Shown: positions 8,898-17,952, numbered from the stretch's first letter. The stretch is DNA of 64,000 bases from JAQWBS01 sp047975765 (GCA_047975765.1 JBKEEF010000013.1:1-64000), one strand, 5' to 3'. Numbers and translations: made by a program. The notes: generated by a model not told the origin, from the sequence alone.

Positions 8898-9812
8898 ATG
8901 AAAAGAAATGATTATGACAATTTATTAAAAATCTTGAAGGAAAATGTTGGCTGGTCTTTTTCTGATAGAGATGCTTTTGTCATTAATAATAAAATTGACA
9001 ATCTCATTAGAAAAAAAGGAATTCCTAATGTGGAATATTTAGTCAATGAGTTGAATAAAAAAGATTCAAAAACTTTCCTTTGGCAAATTATTGAAGCTTT
9101 AGCGATTACAAACACATCTTTTCGTAGAAATTATAAGGCGTTTAAAGGGTGTATCGAAAAAGTTTTACCATACCTTTTCAAAGTAAATAAAAATAAAAAA
9201 ACATTAAAAGTTCTCAGTATTGGCTGTTCAACAGGTCAAGAGCTTTATTCTATGGCGATTTCTATTAAGAATATTGTCAAAAATAGTGGTTGGGATATTC
9301 AGCTTGTTGGTGTTGATATTTCTACAGATGCAATTGTGAAGGCGCAAAAAGGATATTACACTCATTTTGAAATTCAACAAGGTTTGAGTGCAAAAGATAT
9401 TGTTGCAAATTTCACATTTGACGGGACTTATTGGCAAGCTAATCAAGATCTTTTGAATATGGTAGAGTTTCGCCGTCTTAATATTTATAAAGATGATTTG
9501 GGTGATGAAAAATATAATATTATCTTATGCCGAAATGTTTTGAATATTTTTGATCCGCTAAGCCAATTGACAGTTTTAAGAAAAATTTATCAACATCAAG
9601 ATGATGAAGCTTTTCTTTGCTTGGGTTTAGGTGAAAAAGTTGTGGGTCTGGAAGAGTTTTATGCGGAAGTTCCAGGAGCCGAATGTTTCTATTTTTCAAA
9701 AAATCTTTCAAAAGTTAAGGAAAATATTTTGGATATTGAGTTGGAAGAAACAGAGATGCCAAGTTTTAAAAGACCAACTCAAATAAATCTAGCAAATCAA
9801 AAGGAAAGTTAA
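8898..9812 (+). CDS. cheR: CheR-type protein-glutamate methyltransferase
   Basis: CheR methylates glutamates on chemoreceptors using S-adenosylmethionine. The protein has the N-terminal helical domain (about 1-85), a TNTSFRRNYKAF segment in the place of the usual NETSFFRD, the SAM-binding motif VLSIGCSTGQELYSMAI, GVDISTDAI, and the CRNVLNIFDP block typical of CheR. The 304-residue length exceeds plain CheR by about 20-30 residues at the C-terminus. No receptor, CheA, CheW or CheB is in the window; linkage is instead to ChpT and a receiver. In such contexts CheR-like enzymes can act in adaptation or in other regulatory methylation, so the target is uncertain. Confidence 0.85.
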   Translation: MKRNDYDNLLKILKENVGWSFSDRDAFVINNKIDNLIRKKGIPNVEYLVNELNKKDSKTFLWQIIEALAITNTSFRRNYKAFKGCIEKVLPYLFKVNKNKKTLKVLSIGCSTGQELYSMAISIKNIVKNSGWDIQLVGVDISTDAIVKAQKGYYTHFEIQQGLSAKDIVANFTFDGTYWQANQDLLNMVEFRRLNIYKDDLGDEKYNIILCRNVLNIFDPLSQLTVLRKIYQHQDDEAFLCLGLGEKVVGLEEFYAEVPGAECFYFSKNLSKVKENILDIELEETEMPSFKRPTQINLANQKES

Positions 9813-10160
9813 ATGCCATTTCTAAATATATATACAAATTCTAAAATTGATGAAAAAACAAAAGCTGATTTTCTTTATGATTCTGCAGTTCTACTAGCAA
9901 AATCACTTAATAAACCTGTTGAACATATGGTAATAAATTTTATCAAAAATTCAGATATTTTATTCGGGAATGATTTTGAAGAACGAGGTGCTTTAGTAGA
10001 GTTGAAAGCAATCGGGTTTCCTGAAAACAAAGCTGAAATTGCCAAAGTTTTATCAAAATTATTGGCGGAAAGGCTGGAAATTGAGCTTGATTTCGTATAT
10101 ATAGAATGGATTGATATGTCTGTTGAAACAGTTTCTTTTGGTGGAAAATTTAGAGGTTAA
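9813..10160 (+). CDS. Tautomerase-superfamily (MIF-like) protein
   Basis: A 115-residue protein starting MPFLNIYTN with Pro2, which becomes the N-terminal catalytic proline of tautomerase-fold proteins after Met removal. The length and the pattern (EERGALVELKAIGF in the middle, a V.IEWIDM segment and a terminal WID.S.ETVSFGGKFR) are those of the macrophage migration inhibitory factor family, found in many bacteria with unclear substrates. It begins at the base after the cheR stop codon, so it is translated from the same message. The fold call is moderately firm; the substrate is unknown. Confidence 0.7.
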   Translation: MPFLNIYTNSKIDEKTKADFLYDSAVLLAKSLNKPVEHMVINFIKNSDILFGNDFEERGALVELKAIGFPENKAEIAKVLSKLLAERLEIELDFVYIEWIDMSVETVSFGGKFRG

Positions 10161-10161
10161 T

Positions 10162-10578
10162 ATGTATTCTACACGTCAAGCTGTTTATATCATTTTTGAA
10201 AAAGACGGAAAGTTTTTGCTTGGGCAAAGACAGAATACTGGTTATAAAGATGGATATTGGGCTTTTGTGCAAGGTCATATTGAAGAAGGTGAGACTGCAA
10301 CACATGCTGCGATAAGAGAAGCAAAAGAAGATGCGGGTGTTGATGCAAATCTTGAATTTGCTCTTGTCTGTTTGAATCAAGTTCATATTCATTACACAGA
10401 TTATGTCTTTTCTTGCAAAGAATGGCACGGAGAAATTAAAAATATGGAAGCAGAGAAATGTGCTGAACTGAAATGGTTTGCACCAAATGAACTTCCAGAT
10501 AACTCAATTTTTCAAGTTAAGGAATACATTAGAGCTTATTTGGATAAAGTTCGTTTTATAGAAATTGATAAAGAATAA
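10162..10578 (+). CDS. Nudix hydrolase
   Basis: A 138-residue MutT-type hydrolase that probably cleaves a nucleoside diphosphate linked to another moiety. The Nudix box is complete: GHIEEGETATHAAIREAKEDAGV fits G-x5-E-x7-REUxEE-x-GU, apart from the last acidic pair reading KED. A TRQAVYIIFEKDGKFLLGQR start is standard for the fold. A longer frame begins at 10111, inside the tautomerase gene, but the ATG at 10162 lies one base past its stop. It closes the six-gene operon and is followed by a strong terminator. The substrate cannot be told from sequence. Confidence 0.85.
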   Translation: MYSTRQAVYIIFEKDGKFLLGQRQNTGYKDGYWAFVQGHIEEGETATHAAIREAKEDAGVDANLEFALVCLNQVHIHYTDYVFSCKEWHGEIKNMEAEKCAELKWFAPNELPDNSIFQVKEYIRAYLDKVRFIEIDKE

Positions 10579-10583
10579 ACAAA

Positions 10584-10616
10584 AATAAAAGCTCCTCAAA
10601 TCGGGAGCTTTTATTT
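10584..10616. terminator. Bidirectional rho-independent terminator
   Basis: The hairpin AAAGCTCC-TCAAATC-GGGAGCTTTT with an A-rich 5' side and TTTTATTTT 3' side lies between the convergent Nudix and coupling-ATPase genes and can end both transcripts. Confidence 0.85.
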
Positions 10617-10622
10617 TGAAAT

Positions 10623-12824
10623 CTATTCCTCAACTTCTTCATCGAAGTCATCATCAAAATCTTCATCAGGATCATAATCAATTCCAAGTTTTGCAAGAAT
10701 ATCTTCGTTGATATCTTCACGTTGTGCAACAATCCAATCTGGCACATTTGGAGCAGGCGGAATTTTTGCCAAAGCTTTCATCTTATTATCCAAATACCAT
10801 CTTGGGGAATCTGCCATAATAGGTCTATCAATAAAGCCTTGCATTAAGATAACTTGTTTGAGCATAGGAAGACTTAAAAGTTGAGTTGTACTAACCACAG
10901 AAGTCCCTTGAAGTTGATAGCTTACGTTCTTTGCAAAAGGATTAGCGCCTTTTCCTAAACCACTTTCATTTTTGGAATAAGAAGTGGTTTGAACTGTTTT
11001 GTTACCAACCATTTTAGAAAAACGTTGTGCTGTTTGTTCGTTGTTCTGAGAAAGAATAACTTTACAAGCCGTTGTAGAAATGAGTGTTTCAAGATCATCT
11101 TTACCATATTTACCAGAAATCTGTCCCAAATCTTGTCCGATGAGCAAATAAGAAACTTTCTGACCACGACCTACCGCAGGACCGTCAATAATTGCTTTAA
11201 GTTTAGGCATTTGAGGGAACTCATCGAGTACGAATAAACAAGAACAAGGTCCCATTTTTCCGTCAGCTTTATTAACGAATTTAGGAGGGTTTGCAATCAA
11301 ATATGCAGACATTAATTCAATAAATGTTCCACTAATCATACCTAGTGCACGGGCATCTACGATGTTAACAGAAAGATAAACAGAAATTGGCTTCCACTCT
11401 CCAGTGATTGGGTCTTTCATTCCTCTAAGGTCTTTAAAGTGGATGTCAGAAAAACTTGTTCTAGAAACAACAGCAGAGTTTTTGAAGATACCAATACCTG
11501 AAAAAGCAGTTGAAAGCACAGAGCCACGTTCTTTATCTGGCATTGCCGAAAGTTGGCTCAGTTCCACAATACAACGAGCAGAATATCCAAATTTTCTAGC
11601 CTCATCAATTGCTTCTTCAATGAGGTCTCTCATTGGATCTGCCATGGCAGCCATTTGATCGCCTTCTGCCATTCTTCGTTTAATGTCCTGTGATTGTTTG
11701 ATTTGAGCTTCAGTAATCCATTCCAAAATCATCGCAATACAAGATTCGTGCCCAATCCATTTTTCAGGAAGCAAAGCCCAAGTTCCAATCGGTAAATAGT
11801 TATCGATTGTGATGTTGTTTGTTCTTAAGTTTTGAACAGCACGTCCAGCTTGTGGGTCATGCATATCAAGATAATAGCTTTCCAAAACACGTTTATCTTC
11901 TTCGTCCAGTTTTTTTTCATAAATCCTAGAGATAAAATAGTCATTTGCTCTTGCTCTTTCACATTTAGAAGCAATGAAGTGGATGAAACCAGTGAGGGCA
12001 GCACGACCCGTTTTAGACCAGTGAGGGTCAGCACCGCCTTTAGGGTCTTCCACCAAAATGTTGCACATGGAGTCAACATACATATCTCTTTCAGGACCTT
12101 GTGTTGGAAGTGCATTTGGAGAAAGTGGATTCCAACTTGGATAATAGATACCTTCAGAAGGGCTGTCTTCTGCGCCCCAGTTGATGACAAATACAGGACC
12201 TTCTTTAGCTCTTGCACCAGTTGTTGTAAAACAAAGTTCTGGTTTTGGGTCATTAATAACTAAACTTAATCCTTGAGAGTTGAAGATTGTTGGTACTACA
12301 ACACCAACTGTTTTACCAGTTCCTGGAGGCGCGCAACATAGGGTAGCAAGGGTTTCTGGAAGTTTGAGCATCTTTCCTGAAAATTTCCCAATAACCTGAC
12401 AAAAACCATCAAAAAGTTTCATCTTTTTGACATCTGCATAAGTTGCCATACGAGCAGAACCATGAATGTTGGATTGCATACGATAAGGATTAGTGATTAA
12501 CCCTGTAATGATGCCAATTGGTAAAGAGATAAAAGGTAAAATTGGAAGCCAAAGTGCAACTGAAAATTCTCCTTGATGACTTGAAAGCTGTTTGAACCAA
12601 ATCCAATATCTCGAAAATAAATATCCTGGTTGATTACCAATAGTGCTCATAAATCTGGACACATCTGCAATGCTATCTTTTGAGATTCCATTACCAATAA
12701 GATACGCCAAAGGCATTACAAAAATTGCAAATATGATTGTGATTATAAAAGAAATCAGAAATGTTAAAACCATCCATCGGACGGCTCTGTCATACTCTTC
12801 CCACTCTTCGCCTCTTTCACTCAT
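10623..12824 (-). CDS. Type IV secretion coupling ATPase, VirD4/TraG family
   Basis: A 733-residue inner-membrane ATPase of the kind that feeds protein or DNA substrates into type IV secretion systems. Two N-terminal membrane helices (about 17-43 and 87-111) are followed by the GSARMATYADVKKM segment typical of VirD4/TraG, a Walker A motif APPGTGKT (residues 165-172), a Walker B LFVLDEFPQMP (about 530-540) and an LLIGQDLGQI segment (561-570) of the sensor region. The C-terminus ends in a strongly acidic tail rich in Asp and Glu (about 705-733). The coupling protein is convincing; no VirB pore proteins, relaxase or pilin are in this window, so the apparatus it serves, and whether it moves DNA, are unknown. 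It ends a minus-strand group of six genes. Confidence 0.9.
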   Translation of the reverse strand: MSERGEEWEEYDRAVRWMVLTFLISFIITIIFAIFVMPLAYLIGNGISKDSIADVSRFMSTIGNQPGYLFSRYWIWFKQLSSHQGEFSVALWLPILPFISLPIGIITGLITNPYRMQSNIHGSARMATYADVKKMKLFDGFCQVIGKFSGKMLKLPETLATLCCAPPGTGKTVGVVVPTIFNSQGLSLVINDPKPELCFTTTGARAKEGPVFVINWGAEDSPSEGIYYPSWNPLSPNALPTQGPERDMYVDSMCNILVEDPKGGADPHWSKTGRAALTGFIHFIASKCERARANDYFISRIYEKKLDEEDKRVLESYYLDMHDPQAGRAVQNLRTNNITIDNYLPIGTWALLPEKWIGHESCIAMILEWITEAQIKQSQDIKRRMAEGDQMAAMADPMRDLIEEAIDEARKFGYSARCIVELSQLSAMPDKERGSVLSTAFSGIGIFKNSAVVSRTSFSDIHFKDLRGMKDPITGEWKPISVYLSVNIVDARALGMISGTFIELMSAYLIANPPKFVNKADGKMGPCSCLFVLDEFPQMPKLKAIIDGPAVGRGQKVSYLLIGQDLGQISGKYGKDDLETLISTTACKVILSQNNEQTAQRFSKMVGNKTVQTTSYSKNESGLGKGANPFAKNVSYQLQGTSVVSTTQLLSLPMLKQVILMQGFIDRPIMADSPRWYLDNKMKALAKIPPAPNVPDWIVAQREDINEDILAKLGIDYDPDEDFDDDFDEEVEE

Positions 12825-12845
12825 AATTTCTCTCTAAAATATGTA

Positions 12846-14204
12846 TTATTTAATATTACGAATTAATTTTTTAATTTCTTCAAAGTCCTTGTCTGAAACT
12901 TTTTCATCAGCTTCACCAAGAGCTTTTGTAAATAGCATTATATCTTTTGGAGTTCCTCTGTCAATTCTTGTAACGGAGATATTCATATCATTCCAAGTAT
13001 TTAGCATATCCTCAGCATTAATGATATTTCCAAGTTGTATAATGACAAAAGCATTAATCTTAACGTTGTAATCAGCTTCAGAAAGAATATCTTCAAGATA
13101 TTTCTTAACAATATCAGCTTTTCTCACTGGGGAAATTCTATGTGAACTTTCGGAAAACCATAATGGTTCTTCATCATTGAATTTTTCTTCATCTGCCAAC
13201 CAATCACCAGGTTCTCTATCAAGAAGGCAAACGCAAATTTCTTTTTTAGATACACCAATAAAATCAACCAACGTGTTCTTGATGGTTGTTCCTGTGATAA
13301 TTTCATAACCTTTTTGTTTGATGATATCAAAGATATTTCCAGAGTTTTGAGGTTTTGCTTCTGGCTTATTCTTACGATTTTTATCTCTGTCCTTGTCTCT
13401 ATCTTTATTATTTCTGTCTTTGTTATCTCGATTGTTTTCACGATTATCTTCTCGAGTCTTTGAATTTTTAGATTTGTTATCTCGATTTTTGTCTCTGTCT
13501 TTAGCCTTATAAGATTTGGTTTCTTCCTTAGGTTCAGGAGCAGATTCGACATCAAAAGCATCAAAATTGAAAACAAAATCATCATCTTCATCTTCATTAT
13601 TATCCATGGACAGAAGAGAATGTTGGAAACCACTTCCAGATTGGGTTTGAGCTGTTGTTTCTATGCCAACATTTTTCTTTGTTCTCTTTAAAGCATTCTT
13701 AGTTGCTGTTGAATCTTTAGGGCGAGAAACAGATTTTGGTGCAGATGTGTTTTTGACAAGAGGTTCTTCTGCTAAAGGTCTTGTTCCTTTAGGTCTAACT
13801 TCTTTATATGAAAGCTTTCTTTTCACTGGTGTTGCTGCATTTTTAATTTTCATAATGCCAACAAGTTGTTTGTGGAAAACTTTTTTCAATAATTCAAGTG
13901 GAGCGCTGAAGATACTTAAGAAAATATTTTCCCAATTGACGATGCTTAAAGCAGCCCAACCTGTGATCCAAAGTGGAATGAAAGTGAGAAGAATAAGTAC
14001 AAAAGCCCATTCTTTAGCGTCAGAGATGACCCAACCGCTCATCCATAAATCCCAAGCATATTCCCAGTGATCATAGCTTATGATATCAAAACGCCAGTTT
14101 CTGAGCATGATAACTCGAATTCCTTCCAGAAAGAATATGCTCCAGAAGCAACCGACGATTAGTATTCTCATCATGACTATTAAGGGTTTCAAGCTTTTCT
14201 CCAT
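12846..14204 (-). CDS. Membrane protein with charged linker and unknown C-terminal domain
   Basis: A 452-residue protein in three parts. Residues 1-110 hold two membrane segments (about 8-34 and 65-100) and are clearly homologous to the neighbouring shorter protein at 14251-14757. Residues 120-285 are a polar linker including an acidic patch (203-222) and a run of Lys/Asp/Arg/Asn units (233-281). Residues 290-452 form a globular domain starting IFDIIKQKGYEII, with EICVCLLDREPGDWLADEE and SPVRKADIVKKYLEDIL segments, that I do not recognise. It lies 21 bases upstream of the coupling ATPase, so it may be a membrane partner of that ATPase. A nuclease-like fold for the last domain is possible but unsupported by a definite motif. 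Confidence 0.65.
   Translation of the reverse strand: MEKSLKPLIVMMRILIVGCFWSIFFLEGIRVIMLRNWRFDIISYDHWEYAWDLWMSGWVISDAKEWAFVLILLTFIPLWITGWAALSIVNWENIFLSIFSAPLELLKKVFHKQLVGIMKIKNAATPVKRKLSYKEVRPKGTRPLAEEPLVKNTSAPKSVSRPKDSTATKNALKRTKKNVGIETTAQTQSGSGFQHSLLSMDNNEDEDDDFVFNFDAFDVESAPEPKEETKSYKAKDRDKNRDNKSKNSKTREDNRENNRDNKDRNNKDRDKDRDKNRKNKPEAKPQNSGNIFDIIKQKGYEIITGTTIKNTLVDFIGVSKKEICVCLLDREPGDWLADEEKFNDEEPLWFSESSHRISPVRKADIVKKYLEDILSEADYNVKINAFVIIQLGNIINAEDMLNTWNDMNISVTRIDRGTPKDIMLFTKALGEADEKVSDKDFEEIKKLIRNIK
13362..13508 (-). repeat. Low-complexity Lys/Asp/Arg/Asn repeat inside a gene
   Basis: The DNA encodes about 49 residues of degenerate KDRDKN / NRENNRDN-type units in residues 233-281 of the preceding membrane protein. 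It is visible on the plus strand as repeating TTTATCTC/TTGTCTCTATC-like words. Such regions are flexible linkers and may vary in copy number. Confidence 0.7.
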
Positions 14205-14250
14205 AAGCGCTTTTTATTGTTCATAGTAGCAAAAATTGGTTAACAAGACC

Positions 14251-14757
14251 TTATTTTTTGTTCTTTATTTTATCTTGAATTGATGAACGAATTTTGTCTG
14301 CTTCTAATCCATCTTCTTCTTTTGATTTTTTCTTTTCTTTAATTTTTTGATTTATGAGGTCTTCAATCGTGACTTTTTCAGCTTTTGTTGAGAGGTTCTT
14401 AATGACAATTCTGGTGTCATTAGGGTTGTACTTTTTGAGTTGGTATTGATCATAAATTTTGACAGGGTAAATTATGATTTGGCTGTATTTGAACTTGCAA
14501 AGCTTGATTAAGGAAAATAACCAGATTGGCAATGCAAGGAAAATCATTGCAATGAGTGCCACATCTTTTCCTGTTTTAATAATGCCACCACCATCCCAAA
14601 ATTCAAGAATGGTGCGCCAATATTCGACATAAAAAATATCAAAGTTCCAGAAATGTGAAAAAACGAAATGTAAGCCTGAGAAATATAAAATACTCCAAAT
14701 CAGGCTTACAAGTAGAATTTTTATCAAAAATAATATATTTTTTAACATGTTTAACAA
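14251..14757 (-). CDS. Small two-helix membrane protein, paralog of its neighbour
   Basis: A 168-residue protein with an N-terminal membrane segment (about 5-33) and a second one (about 62-90), then a basic Lys-rich C-terminal tail. The segment WNFDIFYVEYWRTILEFWDGGGIIKTGKDVALIA aligns to WRFDIISYDHWEYAWDLWMSGWVISDAKEWAFVL of the protein at 12846-14204, so the pair arose by duplication of the same membrane module. TTG at 14757 is taken as the start because AAAGG lies 5 bases before it; the ATG at 14748 is the alternative. It begins 3 bases past the stop of the preceding gene, so the genes are translated together. Function unknown; probable membrane partner of the coupling ATPase. Confidence 0.65.
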   Translation of the reverse strand: MLNMLKNILFLIKILLVSLIWSILYFSGLHFVFSHFWNFDIFYVEYWRTILEFWDGGGIIKTGKDVALIAMIFLALPIWLFSLIKLCKFKYSQIIIYPVKIYDQYQLKKYNPNDTRIVIKNLSTKAEKVTIEDLINQKIKEKKKSKEEDGLEADKIRSSIQDKIKNKK

Positions 14758-14759
14758 TC

Positions 14760-16406
14760 TTACCTTTGGGTGCCAGTGTTTTTGAAGTTGTTTTCAAACT
14801 TTTTCTGTCCACCATATTCACTGTCACGAGTTGTCTCAAGAATATCAACACGGCCAGAATTTAGCTTGTCTTTGCTTTTTAAGTTTTCTTTGAGCTTTTC
14901 AATATTTTCTTTTCTGTCCATATTATTTTCTTTTCTCCAAGTCACTTCTGCATTTTTGCTAAAGTTTTCTTCGAAAGCTTTGTCCATGTGTTCTTTGTTG
15001 GAATAGTTATTATTCAATGCTTGGATAAGTGTTTGTTCGTTTTCTTTAGGCTTTTCACCATTAACAATCATATCCATAACTTCATTTAAGTTTTGGTTTT
15101 GAATATTGTTTTTTCCAAATTCATTTACATTGTCTTTTTCAATTTCTCCTTGGGCAAATTCTTTTGCTCCCTTGGCTTTTTCTGAAAGTGTCTTAATGAA
15201 GGCAGGGACATCTCCACCTTCTTTAGAAATTTTGTTTATTTGCGAAATAATGTGTATGGATACATCATCTTGACGTTTGCTAAGATGACTTGCATCTTTC
15301 TCGCCTTCTTTTACATTGTTGATTTTGAGCATATCCACTTCGGCATGTACAATGGTAGAAGAAATTGTTTGAATATGTTTGAAAGTTTCTGACATATCCT
15401 TAGTATGTTCAATGACATTGTTGCAATAGTCTTTAACGTAATTCTTGCCATATTTTTTCTCGCCTTCTTCAAGTTTTTTCTTGAAGTCATCACTCACACC
15501 AGCTTCATCAAACTTACCTTCGGCAATGAGCTTGTGTCTTTTGACAATTTTTTCCATATTCTCGTCTGTACGATTATACTTATTCTGTAAATCTTCAGCA
15601 AGTTTCAAGTTCGTATCAGCATCAAACTCTTTTGTTTTGGTTGTTTTTGCGTTTTTATTAGCAGCTTTTGCTTCTCTATTTTTTCTAAGTTGGTCTTGAA
15701 AAGCATTTGCCATAGCATAGCCAGTTTTTCTGATGTGTTTGTCAGTTTTTACCCAAGTCCAGTTTGCGCCTGCAATAAGCCATTTATTGTACATATAGTC
15801 AATAATATCACCTTGTTCAAAAGGTCCTTTATCTTCTTCAACAGGGTCTTCATGTTGCTTATTTCTTCTTTTAACTTCAGGAACATCTTCTTTTGCTTTA
15901 GCCTTTTCAAGATTGTCAAGATTGTTTCTATCATCAATAGAAAGAAGTCCCATTTTGTCTTTGATTTTTAATGCTTTGATTTGATCGTCAATAGAAAGAT
16001 TTCCACCAGTAGCAGGAGCTTCATTTGATTCTTCTTGAGTTTGTTGGGTATCATTTGCTACTTCATTCACAGGTTCATTTTCTTTTTTCCATGCAGAATA
16101 CTCAGAAGCAATTTTATTCTTGCTTTCTTTGTCCATATTCAGAAATTCGCCATAGTCCTTCCAGTCTTGTGTTTTAGCTGTTTCAGGGCTAGGAGTTATG
16201 TTGGATTTAGCAAAATATTCAAATTTCTGAAGTTGTTGCATATTGAATTTTCCATCAGAAGTTTTTGATGTTTCTGCACCAGGAATTTGTGGAGGAAGAA
16301 CAACTTTTAGAGAACCTATGTTAATATTGCTGATATTAACAGGAGTTGCATTGCTCTTAACAGGAGCTGAAGGTGTTCTTATTAATATATTTGGTTCTTT
16401 TGCCAT
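14760..16406 (-). CDS. Large hydrophilic protein of unknown function
   Basis: A 548-residue protein with no signal peptide and no membrane segment. The first 220 residues are polar and probably disordered (IRTPSAPVKSNATPVNIS start, then charged stretches with NEPVNEV and DVPEVKRRN). Near residues 200-235 there is a compact segment (DIIDYMYNKWLIAGANWTWVKTDKHI), followed by Lys- and Glu-rich helices to the end. The ATG at 16406 is preceded by a GAGGCAACAAA ribosome-binding site. No known family was recognised. It is encoded between the membrane genes of the coupling-ATPase group, so it could be a structural component or a secreted substrate; that is inference from place only. Confidence 0.6.
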   Translation of the reverse strand: MAKEPNILIRTPSAPVKSNATPVNISNINIGSLKVVLPPQIPGAETSKTSDGKFNMQQLQKFEYFAKSNITPSPETAKTQDWKDYGEFLNMDKESKNKIASEYSAWKKENEPVNEVANDTQQTQEESNEAPATGGNLSIDDQIKALKIKDKMGLLSIDDRNNLDNLEKAKAKEDVPEVKRRNKQHEDPVEEDKGPFEQGDIIDYMYNKWLIAGANWTWVKTDKHIRKTGYAMANAFQDQLRKNREAKAANKNAKTTKTKEFDADTNLKLAEDLQNKYNRTDENMEKIVKRHKLIAEGKFDEAGVSDDFKKKLEEGEKKYGKNYVKDYCNNVIEHTKDMSETFKHIQTISSTIVHAEVDMLKINNVKEGEKDASHLSKRQDDVSIHIISQINKISKEGGDVPAFIKTLSEKAKGAKEFAQGEIEKDNVNEFGKNNIQNQNLNEVMDMIVNGEKPKENEQTLIQALNNNYSNKEHMDKAFEENFSKNAEVTWRKENNMDRKENIEKLKENLKSKDKLNSGRVDILETTRDSEYGGQKKFENNFKNTGTQR

Positions 16407-16508
16407 TTTGTTGCCTCATAAAACCTTTTTACTTTGTTTCATATTACTATAAAAAAACTTTTTTGTCTAATATTATTTAATTTTCTCTAAAATTTAACAA
16501 AATTGTAA

Positions 16509-17573
16509 TCAAACTCTCAGATACCTTAGGAATTCTCCAATTTTTTTGTTTATTTTTACACCATCTTGAGGTGTAACTTTGAGAAGCCCAAAAAGGCGAG
16601 GTTTGATCTTGTTAAAGTCAATTGGAGCAAAAGTTGCTGGAGATGTCGTAAGGGCATGAAATGCACCATCAGCATCTTTTTTAGAAGTCTTGAAAAAGTT
16701 TCGAACCAATCTATCTGCATCAATTGGAAATTCTTTTTTTCTAATTTGTGCAATATATTTCTGAGCTCGTTCTTCTCTTCTTTTATGTTCCATATAAATT
16801 TCTTTTTCGATCGTTTTTCGTTGATAAGTCACTTTTCTTTTTTCATAGGAAATCTCGCAACTTTCAATTTCTATAAGGATTTCAACATAAGATATAATTG
16901 CCATTTGTAGGTTTTCGTCAGTTGTTCTTTCTGCAAAATCCAATAATTCTTCGTCTGTTGCTGTTGGTTCGATGCTCGAAATTCTGCTTGGATGAGCTTT
17001 CATCATTAAATCCCAACCAATGAGCGTGTCTTTTGCAATTTTTCGACCAATGCTTGGTTTGAATTTAGGATATAGGACAGATGCTCTAATTGAAAATTTG
17101 GGTTTTGAAAGTTTTGCATCTTGGGCAATTTCATCAATAGAAGCTACAAAATTTCTATAAGCATCAAATAATGCTTTTTCTTCTTCTAAGAGATTTTTCT
17201 GAACTTCATCATCACTTTTTTTCTTTATTTGCTCATCTCTTTCGATTTGAGCTAAACTTTCTTTGATGTCTTTGAGATCCTCAGTGGGTTCGCAATCATT
17301 GGTGATGAAGTCATAAAGAAGTTGGTCGAAATCATCTTGTTCTTCTTTTTCCTCAATTTTATTTTGCTTTTCTTTTTCATAGTTTTCAGAAATTTTTGTT
17401 TTTTCTTCCCAATCTTGGTGTGTTGTATTTCCAAAAATGCTCTCAAAAGAGATATCTTCACCATTATCCAGACTGTCAAAATCTATAATGCTTTCGCTTT
17501 CAGGGGTTAAAGGAGAATTGATTGGTTTTTTTATTTTGATTTTTTTGATGATTTTTCCATTTTCAGAACTCAT
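16509..17573 (-). CDS. Charged protein of unknown function
   Basis: A protein of about 354 residues, strongly acidic over the first 125 (DFDSLDNGEDISFESIFGN, then EKEKQNKIEEKEEQDDFDQL), with a helical, more basic C-terminal half (RKVTYQRKTIEKEIYMEHKRREERAQKYIAQ). No membrane segment or signal is present. A frame opens at 17588 with TTG and ATG, but the ATG at 17573 has GGAG 6 bases ahead, so I take that start. The small membrane protein just upstream ends at 17585, so the two are translated together. I recognise no family. Its place in the coupling-ATPase gene group suggests a shared role. Confidence 0.65.
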   Translation of the reverse strand: MSSENGKIIKKIKIKKPINSPLTPESESIIDFDSLDNGEDISFESIFGNTTHQDWEEKTKISENYEKEKQNKIEEKEEQDDFDQLLYDFITNDCEPTEDLKDIKESLAQIERDEQIKKKSDDEVQKNLLEEEKALFDAYRNFVASIDEIAQDAKLSKPKFSIRASVLYPKFKPSIGRKIAKDTLIGWDLMMKAHPSRISSIEPTATDEELLDFAERTTDENLQMAIISYVEILIEIESCEISYEKRKVTYQRKTIEKEIYMEHKRREERAQKYIAQIRKKEFPIDADRLVRNFFKTSKKDADGAFHALTTSPATFAPIDFNKIKPRLFGLLKVTPQDGVKINKKIGEFLRYLRV

Positions 17574-17584
17574 TTTAATCTCCA

Positions 17585-17869
17585 TCAATTTATACTAATT
17601 GTTGAAACGGTTTTTCCGCTTTCAGTGTTAATAATTATGATTTTATCTTTAGAAGCTTGATTTTTAATTAAGACATATAAAAACTTATCATTTGAAGAAA
17701 TTTGCTGGATTTCTGTACCTTGAGGTTGTTCAAGAGAAATCTCTGTTGCAATTTGAACAGGTGTCTTCTTAACCTTTTTTGAAATAATCAAAGAAAGTGT
17801 AATAAGACCGGCAATCATCAGAAATGTTAGAAAAAAAACAACGGCTTTAATGATTTTAAGGCTGTTCAT
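17585..17869 (-). CDS. Small single-pass membrane protein
   Basis: A protein of 94 residues with a hydrophobic segment in residues about 8-32 (VVFFLTFLMIAGLITLSLII), then a short positively charged stretch and a C-terminal domain with beta-strand-like alternation (FLYVLIKNQAS, IIIINTESGKTVSTISI). The topology is probably N-in with the C-terminal domain in the periplasm. The frame could begin at TTG 17887, but the ATG at 17869 is preceded by AAGGA and was chosen. It is the first gene of the minus-strand group and overlaps the initiation region of the next. Function is not recognised. Confidence 0.6.
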   Translation of the reverse strand: MNSLKIIKAVVFFLTFLMIAGLITLSLIISKKVKKTPVQIATEISLEQPQGTEIQQISSNDKFLYVLIKNQASKDKIIIINTESGKTVSTISIN

Positions 17870-17952
17870 TAATCTTATTCCTTGCAAAATAAAGTTTTTT
17901 TTGTAATCTGTTACAGATGATATAACATTAATTTAATTTTCGCAAACTTAAT

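Noticed and set aside
10623..17887. Integrative conjugative element or plasmid transfer region
   Set aside because: A coupling ATPase is present, but no relaxase, mating-pair genes, integrase beside it, direct repeats or tRNA target were found, and the base composition looks like the surrounding DNA.
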